DNA of 64,000 bases from Isoetes taiwanensis (GCA_021234155.1 JAJEKV010000063.1:8328095-8392094); one strand, 5' to 3'. Counted from the stretch's first letter, positions 12,377 through 23,218 are shown. A program made the numbers and translations. The notes: generated by a model from the sequence alone, not told the origin.

Positions 12377-12738
12377 CATTTACCTATAGACCTCATGATC
12401 TAGTTCAATGCCCTTTTTAAGCTTGTCTATTTCTATTTTTCTTTTCTTCTTCTCTTTATTTATTGCCATATCATCATCTTTACTCATCCTTTCAACATTT
12501 TCATCCAGTACCTGTGATTGATTATCATTCCTTTCTATGCTTGCATCAAGCTTTGAGTTTTCCACACATGTCACATTGTCACCAATTTCAGATTTCGCTT
12601 CTTGAGAGGAGTCATTATCAATGTCTTATGTCCCTATTAAAATTTCCACTGTTCATGTCCAGCTTTGGTTCTGGCTGAGATGCTTTGTTCTTGTCCTTGT
12701 ATACTACATTTTCACCAAACTCTCCATCCCGCTAATAA

Positions 12739-13250
12739 TTATTTGACTCCCTTCCATGTGACACATCCTATATCCCTTTGTCTGCTCATCATACCTAGTA
12801 AATAACATTTTATAGACCTATCATTAAGCTTTTTTCTCATCTCTTCAGGAACATGGGTATACCTTACACACCCATATGTTTTGAATATGATATAGTCAGG
12901 TATGTTCACATTCCACATTTCTTCAGGAGTTTTACCTTTAATACTAACAGATGGAAGCTTATTTTGAATAAGCACATCAGTTTTGACTGTTTCATCCCAG
13001 AGAAAATTAGGCATACCTGACTGTTTAAGCATAGAGCATATAGTATCAAGAATTGTCCTGTTCTTTCTATCTGCTACCTCATTTTGTTGTGGTGTGAATC
13101 TCATGTCAGCTGCCTCCTGATGCCTCGATCCCTGTAATGTTTTATAAAGGCTTCTGATAGGAATTCTCCACCCCTATCAAACCTAATACATTTTATTTTT
13201 CTTCCAGTTTGCCTTTCAACTTCTTGTTCGAATATTTTATAAGCCTAAAA
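12739..13250 (-). pseudogene. copia integrase, C-terminal half of core
   Basis: The reading begins within the integrase core (E-RQTGRKIKCIRFDRGGEF, where the second catalytic Asp lies) and continues through TPQQN with the following E region and a KTYGC stretch, all copia hallmarks. The HHCC zinc domain and first catalytic Asp are absent because Gag sequence joins directly upstream. A frame change occurs near 13105. About 360 bases of weakly conserved linker, which includes a lysine-rich stretch, separate it from RT. Confidence 0.88.
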
Positions 13251-14195
13251 AGCTTGGTCTTTTCGTCTTAGTATGCCTCTTCTCCTTGCATTAAAACCCC
13301 TTCCTCTTCCAGAGTCCTCTCTAGGATTATCATTTCTACCTCTGCCTCTAGCATAGTCTTTGGGACTAGAACATTTTGTTGTCACATGTCCAAACCCACT
13401 ACAATTATAGCATTTAGTTTCCTTCGCATTCTGCAGGCAGTTGTTCTTTAAGTGTCCATAGTTGCACATATAACATGGATCAAGACTACTTTTATCACTG
13501 CTCTTTCCTTTTCCTTTTGCAGTAAACAAAATTTCAGCTTCCTCATTAGCATCATTTTTAATTCCTTTCTGCTCAAGCTCAGTTTTTACCATTAATCTGC
13601 CTCCTCTCTACCCTTTGCAACATTTCAGACTAAAGTGGACAAATGATCATAATTTAAAAAAGCCCGAGCTATGGACATTGCCTGATGGTCTCTAATGATA
13701 ATCACTCTTTCAGCTTCCAAGTCTGCAACCAGGTTATCAAATCTCTGAAAGAATCCAATGATGTTATCTTTCTCATGGAATTTTAAATTCCTCAATTCCC
13801 TATCCGACAAATCAAGTTGAGATGAAGTTTTATTCTCATATGTTGTAATGAGATACTTTGCCTCTCACCTTCAGCAAAATACTAGATCCAAATTTAATTG
13901 TTATAATACTCTTTGCCTCAATTAATTTAGCAGTCATATCTTCTTCACAACTTGTTACCGCAGTGGTATCTTCACCTTCTTTTGAGCTTGAACTTGTAGC
14001 AGTGATAATGACAGCCTTGTTCCTGCTACTCCCGCTACTTGTCTGCTCCACTTGTTCAGCATCTCTTGTAACATACGTCCACAGGCCTTCTACTTCCAAT
14101 AAATCTTTGATTTTCTCCTTCCATACTTGGAATCCCCCTGTTCCCTTAAAAACATCCACAACACTTAGCAATGATGCCCCTAGTCTAGTAGACAT
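13250..14195 (-). pseudogene. copia Gag with CCHC zinc knuckle
   Basis: The first ATG (14193-14195) lies directly after the primer site and starts a UBN2-type Gag with the conserved FKGTGGFQVWKEKI region. One zinc knuckle, CYNCSGFGHVTTKC (C-x2-C-x4-H-x4-C), is present, preceded by a second C-x2-C motif (CYMCNYGHLKNNC). Frame changes occur near 13840 and 13610. Gag would package element RNA; this one ends by running into integrase at the deletion join. Confidence 0.9.
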
Positions 14196-14197
14196 TT

Positions 14198-14209
14198 GCT
14201 CTAATACCA
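14198..14209 (-). other. copia primer binding site
   Basis: On the minus strand TGGTATTAGAGC, one base different from the initiator-Met primer site TGGTATCAGAGC, lies two bases inside the 5' LTR. Confidence 0.88.
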
Positions 14210-14211
14210 AA

Positions 14212-14671
14212 TGAAAATTTGCACTAAACAATTTGTGTGAATGTAAAATATCTAGTTAACAATATGAATGACTAGATATTACTAGATATTATAATTGCAC
14301 CAGTTAAGAAAACTTCAAAATAACTCTATTCAAAAAAATAATTGAATAGGTACTGTTCATTTGCACTAGGTCGAACGTTCAATTATAACCCGACAGCCCA
14401 AGCCTGCTATCGTGAACAGCTTCTGAAGTTTTCTCATTCATATGTATACACATTGAATTTATTTAATAGGGCTGGAACCGGCCACTTAGGCATCAGTTCG
14501 GCCGCTCAGGGAAATATACCTAAAATTTGAATGATATTTGACTCCAACTTATTCTATTCTATTCTATTCTATTAGACCGTCAATATGTTTCCAATTGTGT
14601 TGACTGAAATAATAACCATTGACATGCCTCTGATAAATTCCTCTGAAAGATTCGCATGACCTATTTCATCA
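14212..14671 (-). repeat. copia 5' LTR
   Basis: Partner of 10420-10852. It carries an ATTCT pentanucleotide run near 14552-14573 that the other LTR lacks, so the run expanded after insertion. Confidence 0.92.
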
Positions 14672-14676
14672 CGAGC

Positions 14677-16344
14677 TAATTATCACATATAAGTTTCAGC
14701 TCATACTACAAGAAAAAAAACATTACTGTTCAATTTGTGCACATAAAAACCATATAATTATAGATTACATAGTGTATTACTCTAAAATATCATAATGAAA
14801 AGGATGCAGAGACAACAAGGAAAAATAAGCTATTTCTGGAAATTGCATGATTAGTAACTGAACCTTGCGCTCCAAAGTAGGGAATTCTCCTCTTAATGTG
14901 TTTGTAAGGATAAATGTTAAAAGGAGACGAACTTGAAAGAAAATTGCAGAATTGATGTTTTGGCACTACATAAAGTATTTTGAGATTCTACGAAGTAAAT
15001 AGAATTACCAATTTTCCTGGCACAAATGCAAACTATATATTTCTTTGGATTCAATACACTATTGACAACAAGCTATTGGTTGAAAGGAGCAATAAAAAGC
15101 AAGTGGTAAGTCAAATGAAGTAGCAAGTTGTTATTGGCATTACCTTGCTCAAGAATACATAAATTAATATCATCTACAATTTGCATCACACCAACAATCT
15201 TAAACCTCTTAAAGATGAATATCGAAATGATCTTCTACTATAGAGACACATAGATTGTCAAATGCAGGATTAAAAAAATTGGCATACTACCAAGTGAAAA
15301 ATCAACATTTAGATTAATTATACAAAAGCATATTTAAGCAAATGAGGCATACGATGCAATGTTACTGACTACAGAAGGAGCGGGCTGCCTAAATATTTTT
15401 GGTATTGCCAATTGAAATGAGCTGTCCACTCCAAAACCAGACTTGCATTCTTACAAGGTATGAACTCGTCAAAGAATTGCATCTAATCATGTTGTGAGAT
15501 GATGGTCTAGCATCCTTGTGAATAATGCAAAACGTGATGCTTTTTCTAAAATAATAGGTATATTTTAGTGCCTTCATTCTTATAATTTGATAATTTATTC
15601 TTTTGACTTTCATTCATCATGTCTTTATATCGAAGACCATTATTTATGTATTAATCCCATGTGAGCATGAACAAGTTAGACTCGGTGGAATCCTTAACTA
15701 AAGGAGATACATAGACTAGAAGCTTCTCTTTCTTTTTGTATTAATATTGATGGCATGTGAGCCAAATAAAGTAGACTTGGTAAGACCCTTTACTAAAGGA
15801 GATACATAGGTTAGAAGCTTCAACTTATTTTTGTTAGTATTGAAGTCCAAAACATGAGTTTAAGAAGATATTATTGTAATAAGAGAAAGCAACTTGCTTA
15901 CATAATAGCGTGATGGAGTTTTTTGATGTTAAAGTTCATTACATGATTAGGCTTCTTCAAAGTTTTCATGTCCTTCCAACACCATAGTTGGAAAGAGGAG
16001 TAGAAGAAAAACATCAACAATGATGGGTTTGGTGGGACTATGAATTTTGTTCAAGAAGTTAAATTAAAATCTCACCATTTGTTCGATTGTCAATCTTTCA
16101 CTCCATAGTTCTCTTAATTGTCTTGAGATGGGACCCATGAGAAGCAAATAAAGTGTGCTCCTGCTTCTCTTCCTCTCCATCATCAAGATCTAGTTTAACT
16201 ATGGGTTCTTTTACCATTTTCTTCCTCCTTGATGCACTCTTGTTTTTTGGTTTGGCGAGTGAGTGTATATTAATGTCATTCTCTAGTCTAAATGCTATTT
16301 CGATGTGCAACACAACATCATAACTGATGTTTGTTTTATTACAG
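14677..16344. other. AT-rich spacer upstream of MACPF gene
   Basis: No supported gene. The first exon of the MACPF gene should lie here if the locus is intact, but no ATG-bearing exon with a matching donor phase was recognised. A diverged tandem repeat is listed separately. A 90-codon minus-strand ORF (16098-16370) rich in Lys and Glu was judged too weak to call. Confidence 0.5.
15655..15830. repeat. diverged tandem repeat of about 95 bp, two copies
   Basis: Two successive units share CATGTGAGC, AGTAGACT/AGTTAGACT, GGAGATACATAG and TTAGAAGCTTC in the same order, starting near 15658 and 15753. Confidence 0.65.
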
Positions 16345-17722
16345 GAGCAGCTGATGTGAACATTGGCCAAGTGCTCTATCTTCCAGAGACTAACTTATTG
16401 GGATCTATAAATCCCCAATGGACAATTTTTCAGGGGGATATTAGCTCGTTCATATACACAGAGAGCTTGAAAAACGCAGCTAGTTATTTTGACTTCAGCA
16501 AAAGCAGTGAAATTCTATATAATAAGGTAACTTAAATAAGATAGTTAGATAATAATTTTTACGTCATTCCATATGGAAACATCCAATATAGAGATGCCAT
16601 CAATTTGTCTTGGTAGTGCAGTTTTCAGAAACCTTCGGCATCAGGGGACCTGTCAAATTTGTGGAGCTCACTTTTCACCAGTCGTTCAGTAGCATCTCCG
16701 GAAACAGAAAGGATGTGGCCTCCCTAACCATCAACGTCTTTGCTTACAATCAGAAGTTGTCTCTGCGAAGTGAACTAAGAGGTGGCATACAACTGAGGTC
16801 AGATTTCCTAGAAGAACTTCATCAACTCCCAGAGAAATTTCATCCAGAAACTTCTCAACATCTATATCGCAATTTCATGCGAAAATGGGGTAGCCATTAT
16901 GTGTCTGCAGTCTATCAAGGTTCATGGATGCAGCAATGGAGTGTTGCATCTACCAGCAAAAATTACAAGGAGAGAGATTTCCAAGCCAATGCATGTGCTA
17001 AGATAGAAGGTATATCTAAGATAATACCATCCATTGATGGATGCGTTGGTGTGAGCATAGAGGAAAAAGAGGCCGCGTCAAAACTCTCTATGACCGGGTT
17101 TTTGCAAGTAAGATGAGGAGAGGCTTCCACAGCAGCAGCTCTCATTGTTGGTCGGACTGATGAGCTGGTGAAGTTATTCATAGAGGAGGGTCTTAGAAGT
17201 CAGCAAGCAGTACGCTATGAGTTCTTACCAGTGTGGAGGCAAATACTAGATATTTACCCTTCACCATCTTCCACGGAGTGGAAGATCGCTACGGCCATTG
17301 AGGCTTATTATGAAGGCTACCTTGCTTTTAGCTGCCCAACTCAACGTCTCAATTCTCCTAGTGTTATATTGCAAGAATTTAAGCCCACCCCAAATAATTT
17401 ATACATATGTGTTCGCAGATATGAAGGTTGTCTGACAGATGATGACTGCAACCTCACAATTGATATGAATGGTTGCTATTGCTATGGCGACTCTTGCATC
17501 TACAAGACTGCAGACAATCGAGCAGGAATCCAAACCAATTATGATGGCCAATCCACATATGTGGGACCAAACAAGTCCTGCTTCTTCAACTTTCCAACAT
17601 GTGATTGCCACTCAAAGTCGACAGAGGTGAATTGCAAGGACAACTATATCACAATATGGGATCAAGCAATCGATGGAATCTCCAATGAACATTATGTTGT
17701 AGTTGAGCGGTTTCTTGATTGA
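16345..17722 (+). pseudogene. MACPF (perforin-like) domain protein, 5' incomplete and interrupted
   Basis: Two exons are visible. Exon A (16345-16526) follows TTTTATTACAG and ends AAG|GTAACT. The intron is 95 bp (16527-16621) and ends GTGCAG, and exon B starts in phase 0 at 16622. Exon B carries the MACPF signature W-G-S-H-Y-x6-G at 16886-16921, where the second Gly of the usual GG is Ser. An in-frame TGA at 17114-17116 splits the ORF; the frame is otherwise open to the TGA at 17720-17722. The last 130 residues hold 11 cysteines and match no domain I can name. MACPF proteins form membrane pores; plant members include CAD1/NSL1 immune regulators, and fern members include insecticidal proteins. 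The N-terminal exon was not found. The stop suggests a pseudogene or truncated allele unless it is a sequencing error. Confidence 0.85.
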
Positions 17723-18599
17723 CCCCCCCTCCTCCCCAAAAAAAAAAAAAACCCACTTTTTTGATCTCTACAAATATGCACCTTCGCCAAGTAAATGCCA
17801 AGTAAATGCCCCTATTATTTTGCTATATATTCTGAATGAGGTGCACCTTGGATTACCATAGTCGTCGGATTCGTCGATCCTATGACCCATATCATATGTT
17901 GGGACCTCTGGGCACCTCTTGTTTCGCTTATAGTCATTTATCATTGGAGGCGCCTATGATTTTGAAATATAAAATACGAGTTCGCCTAAGGTTTTGAGGG
18001 AATATCGAACCTCTATACAGCTTTGCCTAAGATTTTAGAATATGAAATACGGAGGCCCGAACCTCTACCAAAATAACTCAATGTTCTAATAAGACTACCT
18101 TAATCAATATACTCAATGAGCTATTGTGATTATTTTTTATCTTGAAGCTATTTCTAACAAACTATTCAATTGTTTTAGAATATATTGTCTATGATTTCGG
18201 GAATTGTTATTTTTACATCCATATCAAATCCCCCTAGAACCCCCAGGTATTTTGCTACATAATCATTTGCATTACCAATATACTCATTATATCTTTTAGA
18301 TAATAAAAAGCATTCACGATTTTTTGAAATGCAATGAAGGGCTATGGAAGGAAAATGAAGGTCAGTTCGAAAGGCAATGAAGGGCAATCAATACATTTAT
18401 AGTACATGCGTCATCCACATGCTTTTTTGAGCATGTGAATTAAATAACAATCTAGTTGGTTGTAAAATTAAGTAGGATATATAAAGATAAAGATAAACTT
18501 TTTATCGTCCACGAGAATCCAGTCGGGTTATGGGACCCAAAAATGGAAACTAGGAGGAGGGAAGCTTGGCATATGATAGACATAATGAAAATGCAACAT
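17723..18599. other. spacer downstream of MACPF gene
   Basis: It starts with C-rich and A-rich runs just after the stop codon (17721-17753), then AT-rich sequence with a short tandem repeat. No gene recognised. A 70-codon minus-strand ORF at 18175-18387 shows no family features. Confidence 0.5.
17955..18075. repeat. tandem repeat of about 55-60 bp, degenerate
   Basis: Repeated phrases GCCTAAGGTTTTGAGG / GCCTAAGATTTTAGAA, with AAATACG and CGAACCTCTA-C after each, give two to three diverged units. Confidence 0.6.
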
Positions 18600-18984
18600 A
18601 GTCGATGAGAGAAAAAGAAGTTCTCTACTGCTTGTTCTTGTTTGCCTGTACTTTCGGATCAGGAGCGCATTGTGGTGTTGTTTCTAGGTTTTTATCGGAT
18701 CTCACCTTAATCTGGTCTTCTATGGCACTGTTACTTCCTAGATCTACATCTGGGTTTCCTTTCTTTTGTAAATACTTCCCATCTGGCGACCATGGGCATA
18801 TGAATTCTTCCTATCTGGCCTATTGTGGAGCCCGAAATAAGGTCCTAAGGTCTTGTACTGTTTTTTATTAATAAAATCTAAACATCTTGCCCACAAAAAA
18901 AAAAAAAAAAAAAAAAACTTGTAATGTTTTTTTATTAATAAAATCTAAACATCTTGCCCACAAAAAAAAAAAAAAAAAAAAAAA
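18600..18984 (+). mobile_element. non-LTR retroposon 3' end with duplicated poly-A tail
   Basis: A LINE-like 3' region ends TTTTTTATTAATAAAATC, then TTGCCCAC and a run of about 23 A (to about 18917). The last 45 bases plus poly-A are then repeated as a second copy ending near 18984. The part upstream of about 18840 shows no RT motif, so this is a 5'-truncated copy whose start is unclear. Confidence 0.7.
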
Positions 18985-20494
18985 CAAGTGCAACAAATCT
19001 CAATGGCCCGAGGAAATGTATATTAACCCATATGGACAAAGGCTGCCAGAAAACAATGCTTAAAGCCACAAGCAGTTTAAAGAGAGCTATAACATGCCTT
19101 TGAGGACCGAACCTATGTACATAGCAGAATGCGGAGACAACTTGTGGCTAGGGGTGAAAGGCCAATCAAGATCGGATATAGTTGGTTTTCTGTAAAATCT
19201 ATTGAGGTAGAGCGCACTTACAATAATGGCCTGAGGTAAATTTAAAGCACTCCATGGGCTAAGGTGGACCCAAGCTTGACCAATCCTAACAGCAAATGCC
19301 CCCAAGATATGCATTCATAATTGACCAAAAAACCACATCCATGCTGAAGACTACAAGAATTAAAAGCAACATTTACAAAACTAAATGCTTGGATTAATTA
19401 GATTATAGGACAAGCCAACATGTAACCCCTAAAACATGACATAGAAACAATTCTACATAAATGCAAAATCAGCATCCAACACTTGTTGTAAGAATATGAA
19501 ATAACCTAAGCTCTAATACAAAATCTATAAAGCCAAGATCCAAAAACCAATAGAGAATGATTCCAAGCACCAGAACGAATATTACTGTATGCCAAAACAA
19601 AATATCTCGAACTACCCACATAAGTTGTTAAGGTTTTTTTTTAGCACACCAGCCCTACCGGGCCTACAGCGTTTTCTGCAATTCTAGCCTATCCACCTGT
19701 CACCTCCACCTCATCAAAATCTCACCTCCACCTCATCAAAATCTCACATGGCATTATAAAAAACCGTTAGATCTTCATTTTCCAAAATCTAAGGCCATGA
19801 AAATTAGATAAGCTTAAAAAATTGGCAAGGAGATGACATCCGACGCTGCCGTTTGGTGAAGCAAAGCTTGTTCTCCACCAAACGTGCTTTAATCTAGTTT
19901 GTTTTTTCTTTTACTTTTCCTCTACTCTGTCCGCGTGGGCAGCCGTTAGTGTATGGCAATACAGATGGATTAGCCTATTTTTCTATCGGACAGATATAAA
20001 GAGCAGGCCAAGCGGCCAAGCCCTAGCTATGCGATGATCACCAAATCCGATGGTGCAGTTCGAAGGTGGCCCTTGCTTCTAAAATGGGCATGTACGCAAG
20101 GAAAAGGAGAGACCCAACAGCCAAATCCAGCCAAATCCTGCCCAGACTGAAGATAGCTCCTCCCTACCAGTTGAGTCTGTCAAGGACCGAACTCAGGATG
20201 TAGCCAGTGATGGAACTGGCAACCGAAATAATATGCCTAAAGAAATCCGAGGCTCCCCAGGCCGTGAACCTACCCGTCATTGTGACTGGGAGAAGGGAGG
20301 CAGGTGCGCTGACTTTTGATCTCTGTTTGTTCAATCTAGAGCTCTTTTGTATTATTTTCCATTCGATCATAACAAATCAAATGCCTAAGTTAGAGAATTT
20401 TTAAGATAGCTTAAATTCAAATCGATATTACTCTCTCGTTGTGGCATCATCATCCATACATGCAGAATGGCATCCAACAGAAGTTTTAACTAAC
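18985..20494. other. spacer without recognised gene
   Basis: AT-rich to 19650, then a mixed region with a duplicated 22-mer (19701-19722 and 19723-19744). A stretch at 19980-20170 looks like a leader sequence but has no recognisable ORF. Nothing else could be supported. Confidence 0.5.
19701..19744. repeat. 22-bp exact tandem duplication
   Basis: CACCTCCACCTCATCAAAAT plus CT occurs twice in direct succession. Confidence 0.9.
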
Positions 20495-20966
20495 CTTGAA
20501 TTTGTTAGAAACATCATTCTAGTCAGATGCATATTGCTGAAGGTAGCTATTAGCTTCTTCGTGGATCTGTACAACGCCAAAATGCAGTTTTGAAAGAAGA
20601 CTATTGCTTGAGCTCTTCTCTTGAGAGTGACGGTACGCCAGTATAAGTGCGTAGAAAATGAAAGCAAAGGCCCATTTGAGCATTGGCGCAATATGGAAAA
20701 GGATTTCTGTTTTAACTGTGTTTCTTCACAACCTAGTCCTTTATCCTCTTCCGTACTAAAAAACAATGACTGTAATGCATAAGAAACTAGAGTTAGTTAC
20801 CTGTGCTTCTGCCAGGCAGATGAGGTGCATCATTGCTGCCATTGATGGTGTAACTTCAGGTGGTCTGTCATTAGGTAGATTTGTAATCAATCCTGGTAAC
20901 AAGTTATGTGCTATATAATGGAAAACACCAGCAGCCTTTCTAAGAATTGTAGCCAAATTAACATAT
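20495..20966 (-). pseudogene. BRO1-domain protein, two exons
   Basis: Exon A (20966-20801) has a good acceptor (ATTGCAG) and donor (CACAG|GTAAC). It encodes LRKAAGVFHY..., ...NLPNDRPPEVTPS and ICLAEAQ, the pattern of the plant BRO1-like (endosomal-targeting) family. Exon B (about 20640-20495) continues the family with SLLSKLHFGVVQIHEEAN and ends CAAG|GTTAG. It has a stop (TAG on the minus strand, at 20519-20521) and its acceptor lacks AG. The family contributes to ESCRT/endosomal sorting in eukaryotes. The remaining exons were not found nearby, so this is a gene fragment or pseudogene. Confidence 0.7.
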
Positions 20967-21811
20967 CTGCAATTATGAGAAATTCTCATCATTGGACAGA
21001 CGGGCTTAGCAGAAGAAAGGAACCTTGCTTACCAAGTGGCAGTGTTGATGTTGCCTGTGCACAGGAAGTGCAACACAGGGGCAGTTAGCCTTTTGTTCAA
21101 ACCGAAATCAGAGCTTTTCCAGCCCTCCACAGCTGCATTGAAATCTCTGGCTATCCTTCTGGAGAACACAGAATTATATGGCCCAACACAGGCCAGTTTC
21201 AAGTAATCTGCATATTTCCAATGATATCTTTTCCTTAGAGCAAAGCCACTACACCAGAGCTTGCATGCCCTTGCTTCATCAAGAAGTCACAAAAATAGAA
21301 GAGGCCCAACGGCTCTTTCAGAAACTATCGGCTCCAATCAAAGGCATTAGCCATATTCCTGGTGAATAGGAGCAACTTCACCATATACTGTACGTCCAAC
21401 ATTGAACGTTGTTTCTGTAGTCTGATCTGGTGCCAATTTCAGTTTGAGTATTTGAATGGAATCTGGTACTCTGTCAAAACATTTCTGATATAAGTAACCT
21501 TAAAATCTTGTAGTTAGGATTAAAACAAATTATGCAAGTTTTTCAATAGAGTCGGCATACCAAGCTGTCTTTTGACAAAAAAACATCTCTTAGCTGCAGC
21601 CCATGCTTGCATTCAACCCATGCTTGGACTTGAGTGATGCCTATCCATTTTAATAGCTTTATAGTGTTTCATTCTATGTGCCATGCAAATGCAAGAAGAA
21701 AGATTCATCTGAATACTCGCTGGCTATAGAATTGTCAATCACTTACATTGTTGAAGGCATTTTAGCATTTTCTCCTTGTCTCTCAGAGAAACTTTACTGT
21801 CTGTAGAACAG
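20967..21811. other. spacer between two gene fragments
   Basis: It should contain the 5' part of the BRO1 gene on the minus strand and the 5' part of the ARL2 gene on the plus strand if either were intact. Neither was recognised. A 63-codon plus-strand ORF at 21178-21369 has no family features. Confidence 0.45.
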
Positions 21812-22121
21812 GTACCGCTTGAACATTTGGGATTTACGATCATATTGGAGAAATTATTGTGAACAAACAGATGGTCTTGTCTGGGTTGTGGATTGTTCTG
21901 ATCTACGGCGACTTGATGATTGCAGAAAAGAACTCCAGGGTCTTTTAAAAGAGGAGGTACTCTCTAATAACCATATTGATGTTTTCATATTGGTAATGCA
22001 AATTTTGTGCCATTCTGGATCTTTTGTCACAGTTTCTCATGGTGTAATTTGTATGCCACTCTCTAAGATGATTCCTCATTTGCAGGCAAACAGAGATGCA
22101 GCAAAAAGGAGATCCAACTAA
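21812..22121 (+). pseudogene. ARL2/TITAN5-like small GTPase fragment
   Basis: An exon opens after GAACAG at 21812 and encodes YRLNIWD followed at once by LRSYWRNY, then [19 protein letters not shown] and LLKEE. These are close to plant ARL2 (TTN5), a GTPase acting in tubulin folding with cofactor C. The family has VGGQKT between NIWD and (I/L)RSYWRNY. These six residues, which include switch II, are missing in frame. The exon ends at 21992 (TTG|GTAATG). After a 93-bp intron, the next piece starts GCAAACAGAGAT where the family has ANKQD (guanine specificity). It then hits a stop at 22119-22121. N-terminal P-loop exons and the C-terminus were not found. Almost certainly non-functional. Confidence 0.82.
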
Positions 22122-22625
22122 GGAATCACAAAAAAGATATTAGGGTCACATGTACAAGAAAGGTGAATATGAAAACATTTTTTTGTTTTTTTAAGTTGCC
22201 CTTAAATGCAAGATGTCACACCATTTTGCTTTTGCTCCAGATCTCCCATGGATAATAAGATCTTCTTTGTGGGTGATCCTTGCAATGTAGCATTGACTCT
22301 ACTTAAACTTATTTGAAGGAATACTTATTTCTAGATGCTTTCTGGCATTTAGTTCAGGATATAAGGTTGAAAATTGGTCAATTCAGTAAAAATGTAAGGT
22401 ATACTTTACACCTTTCTTTTGCAGGCAATATTCAGCTAAACTAGTGTGGTCAATATAGGGACATTGGAACAAAATCCCTATTCATCAACTTGGTCCAAAC
22501 ATGATTGAGTAGATAAAACATGTGTCATTATTGCAGTCATTCTGGTAAGTTTCTAAACAATATGTCGCAGTTACTGTATGGTTGCTAGTGAATTGAGGCA
22601 TAAATTTTTTCTTCTGTAATTTTAG

Positions 22626-22745
22626 GTGTTGATTGCCAAGGATAGCAAATCTGGGAGGAGACACAACCAATGCGATTCAAGTTATATATCTGCAAAACCA
22701 ATTTTACTCCAGATTTGGTCATACGCAATGTTCCCAAAATATCAA
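22626..22745 (+). other. exon-like segment, unidentified
   Basis: A 120-bp open block lies between an acceptor (TGTAATTTTAG) and a donor (ATCAA|GTAAGG), in phase 0 at both ends (40 codons, starting VLIAKDSKSGRR). I do not recognise the family. It could be a fragment of the same decayed locus as the ARL2 piece or of another gene. Confidence 0.35.
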
Positions 22746-22834
22746 GTAAGGAGATCTGGAATTAAAACTCGTTATTGCAAATTGTTGGCTTGGCTTTGTG
22801 TGTTGCATTAGATTCCATAACCAGACCTTGCATC

Positions 22835-22886
22835 AAAAGGCAATCAGACGATAGCATTTTGCTAAAAGGCAATCAGACGATAGCAT
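22835..22886. repeat. 23-bp direct duplication
   Basis: AAAAGGCAATCAGACGATAG plus CAT occurs at 22835-22857 and 22864-22886. Confidence 0.9.
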
Positions 22887-23152
22887 AGATTGAGATTCTT
22901 GTTTGCTAAGTTTCTTCTTTGATAACGGTGAAATGCCATTGTCTGTTTTCATGTGCATGGCATATTGTGTTAATTTTATTAAAGCTTTTGCAACTGGTCT
23001 TGTAGTATACTTTTGGCCTAAAAGCGACTAACAGTTATAATGCAGATAATTTGGAAGAGTACCATGTTAGTTTGAAATATTTTTTTCTATTACAAGAATA
23101 TGTTGATCCACCTCCCAATCTTTTAGGCAACAGATAGGATAATGGATGTATT

Positions 23153-23218
23153 TATTCTCATGCCATAAATGGAGTAGGAATGCCATATTCTCATGCCATA
23201 AATGGAGTAGGAACGCCA
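23153..23218. repeat. 33-bp tandem duplication
   Basis: A unit starting TATTCTCATGCCATAAATGG occurs at 23153-23185 and 23186-23218 with one difference. Confidence 0.9.

Larger units (their letters stand above)
10420..14671 (-). mobile_element. Ty1/copia retrotransposon with internal deletion
   Basis: The element is 4252 bp on the minus strand, bounded by LTRs of about 433 and 460 bp. Perfect 5-bp target duplications CGAGC lie at 10415-10419 and 14672-14676. Reading on the minus strand there is a Met-tRNA-like primer site, Gag with a zinc knuckle, part of integrase, RT and RNase H, then a purine tract. Protease and the N-terminal half of integrase are missing. Several stops and frameshifts break the coding region, so it is not autonomous. 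The two LTRs differ by large indels, suggesting an old insertion. Confidence 0.95.

Noticed and set aside
16098-16370. Minus-strand ORF of 90 codons rich in Lys and Glu
   Set aside because: It overlaps the MACPF exon acceptor on the other strand, has no family match known to me and no splice context.
17105-17190. Possible intron starting CAAGTAAGATGAG at the MACPF stop
   Set aside because: The donor looks good, but the sequence behind it stays in frame and protein-like. The nearest acceptors give either a 25-base intron or loss of conserved-looking sequence. An in-frame stop is the simpler reading.
18175-18387. Minus-strand 70-codon ORF
   Set aside because: No recognisable domain and lies in AT-rich spacer; likely chance.
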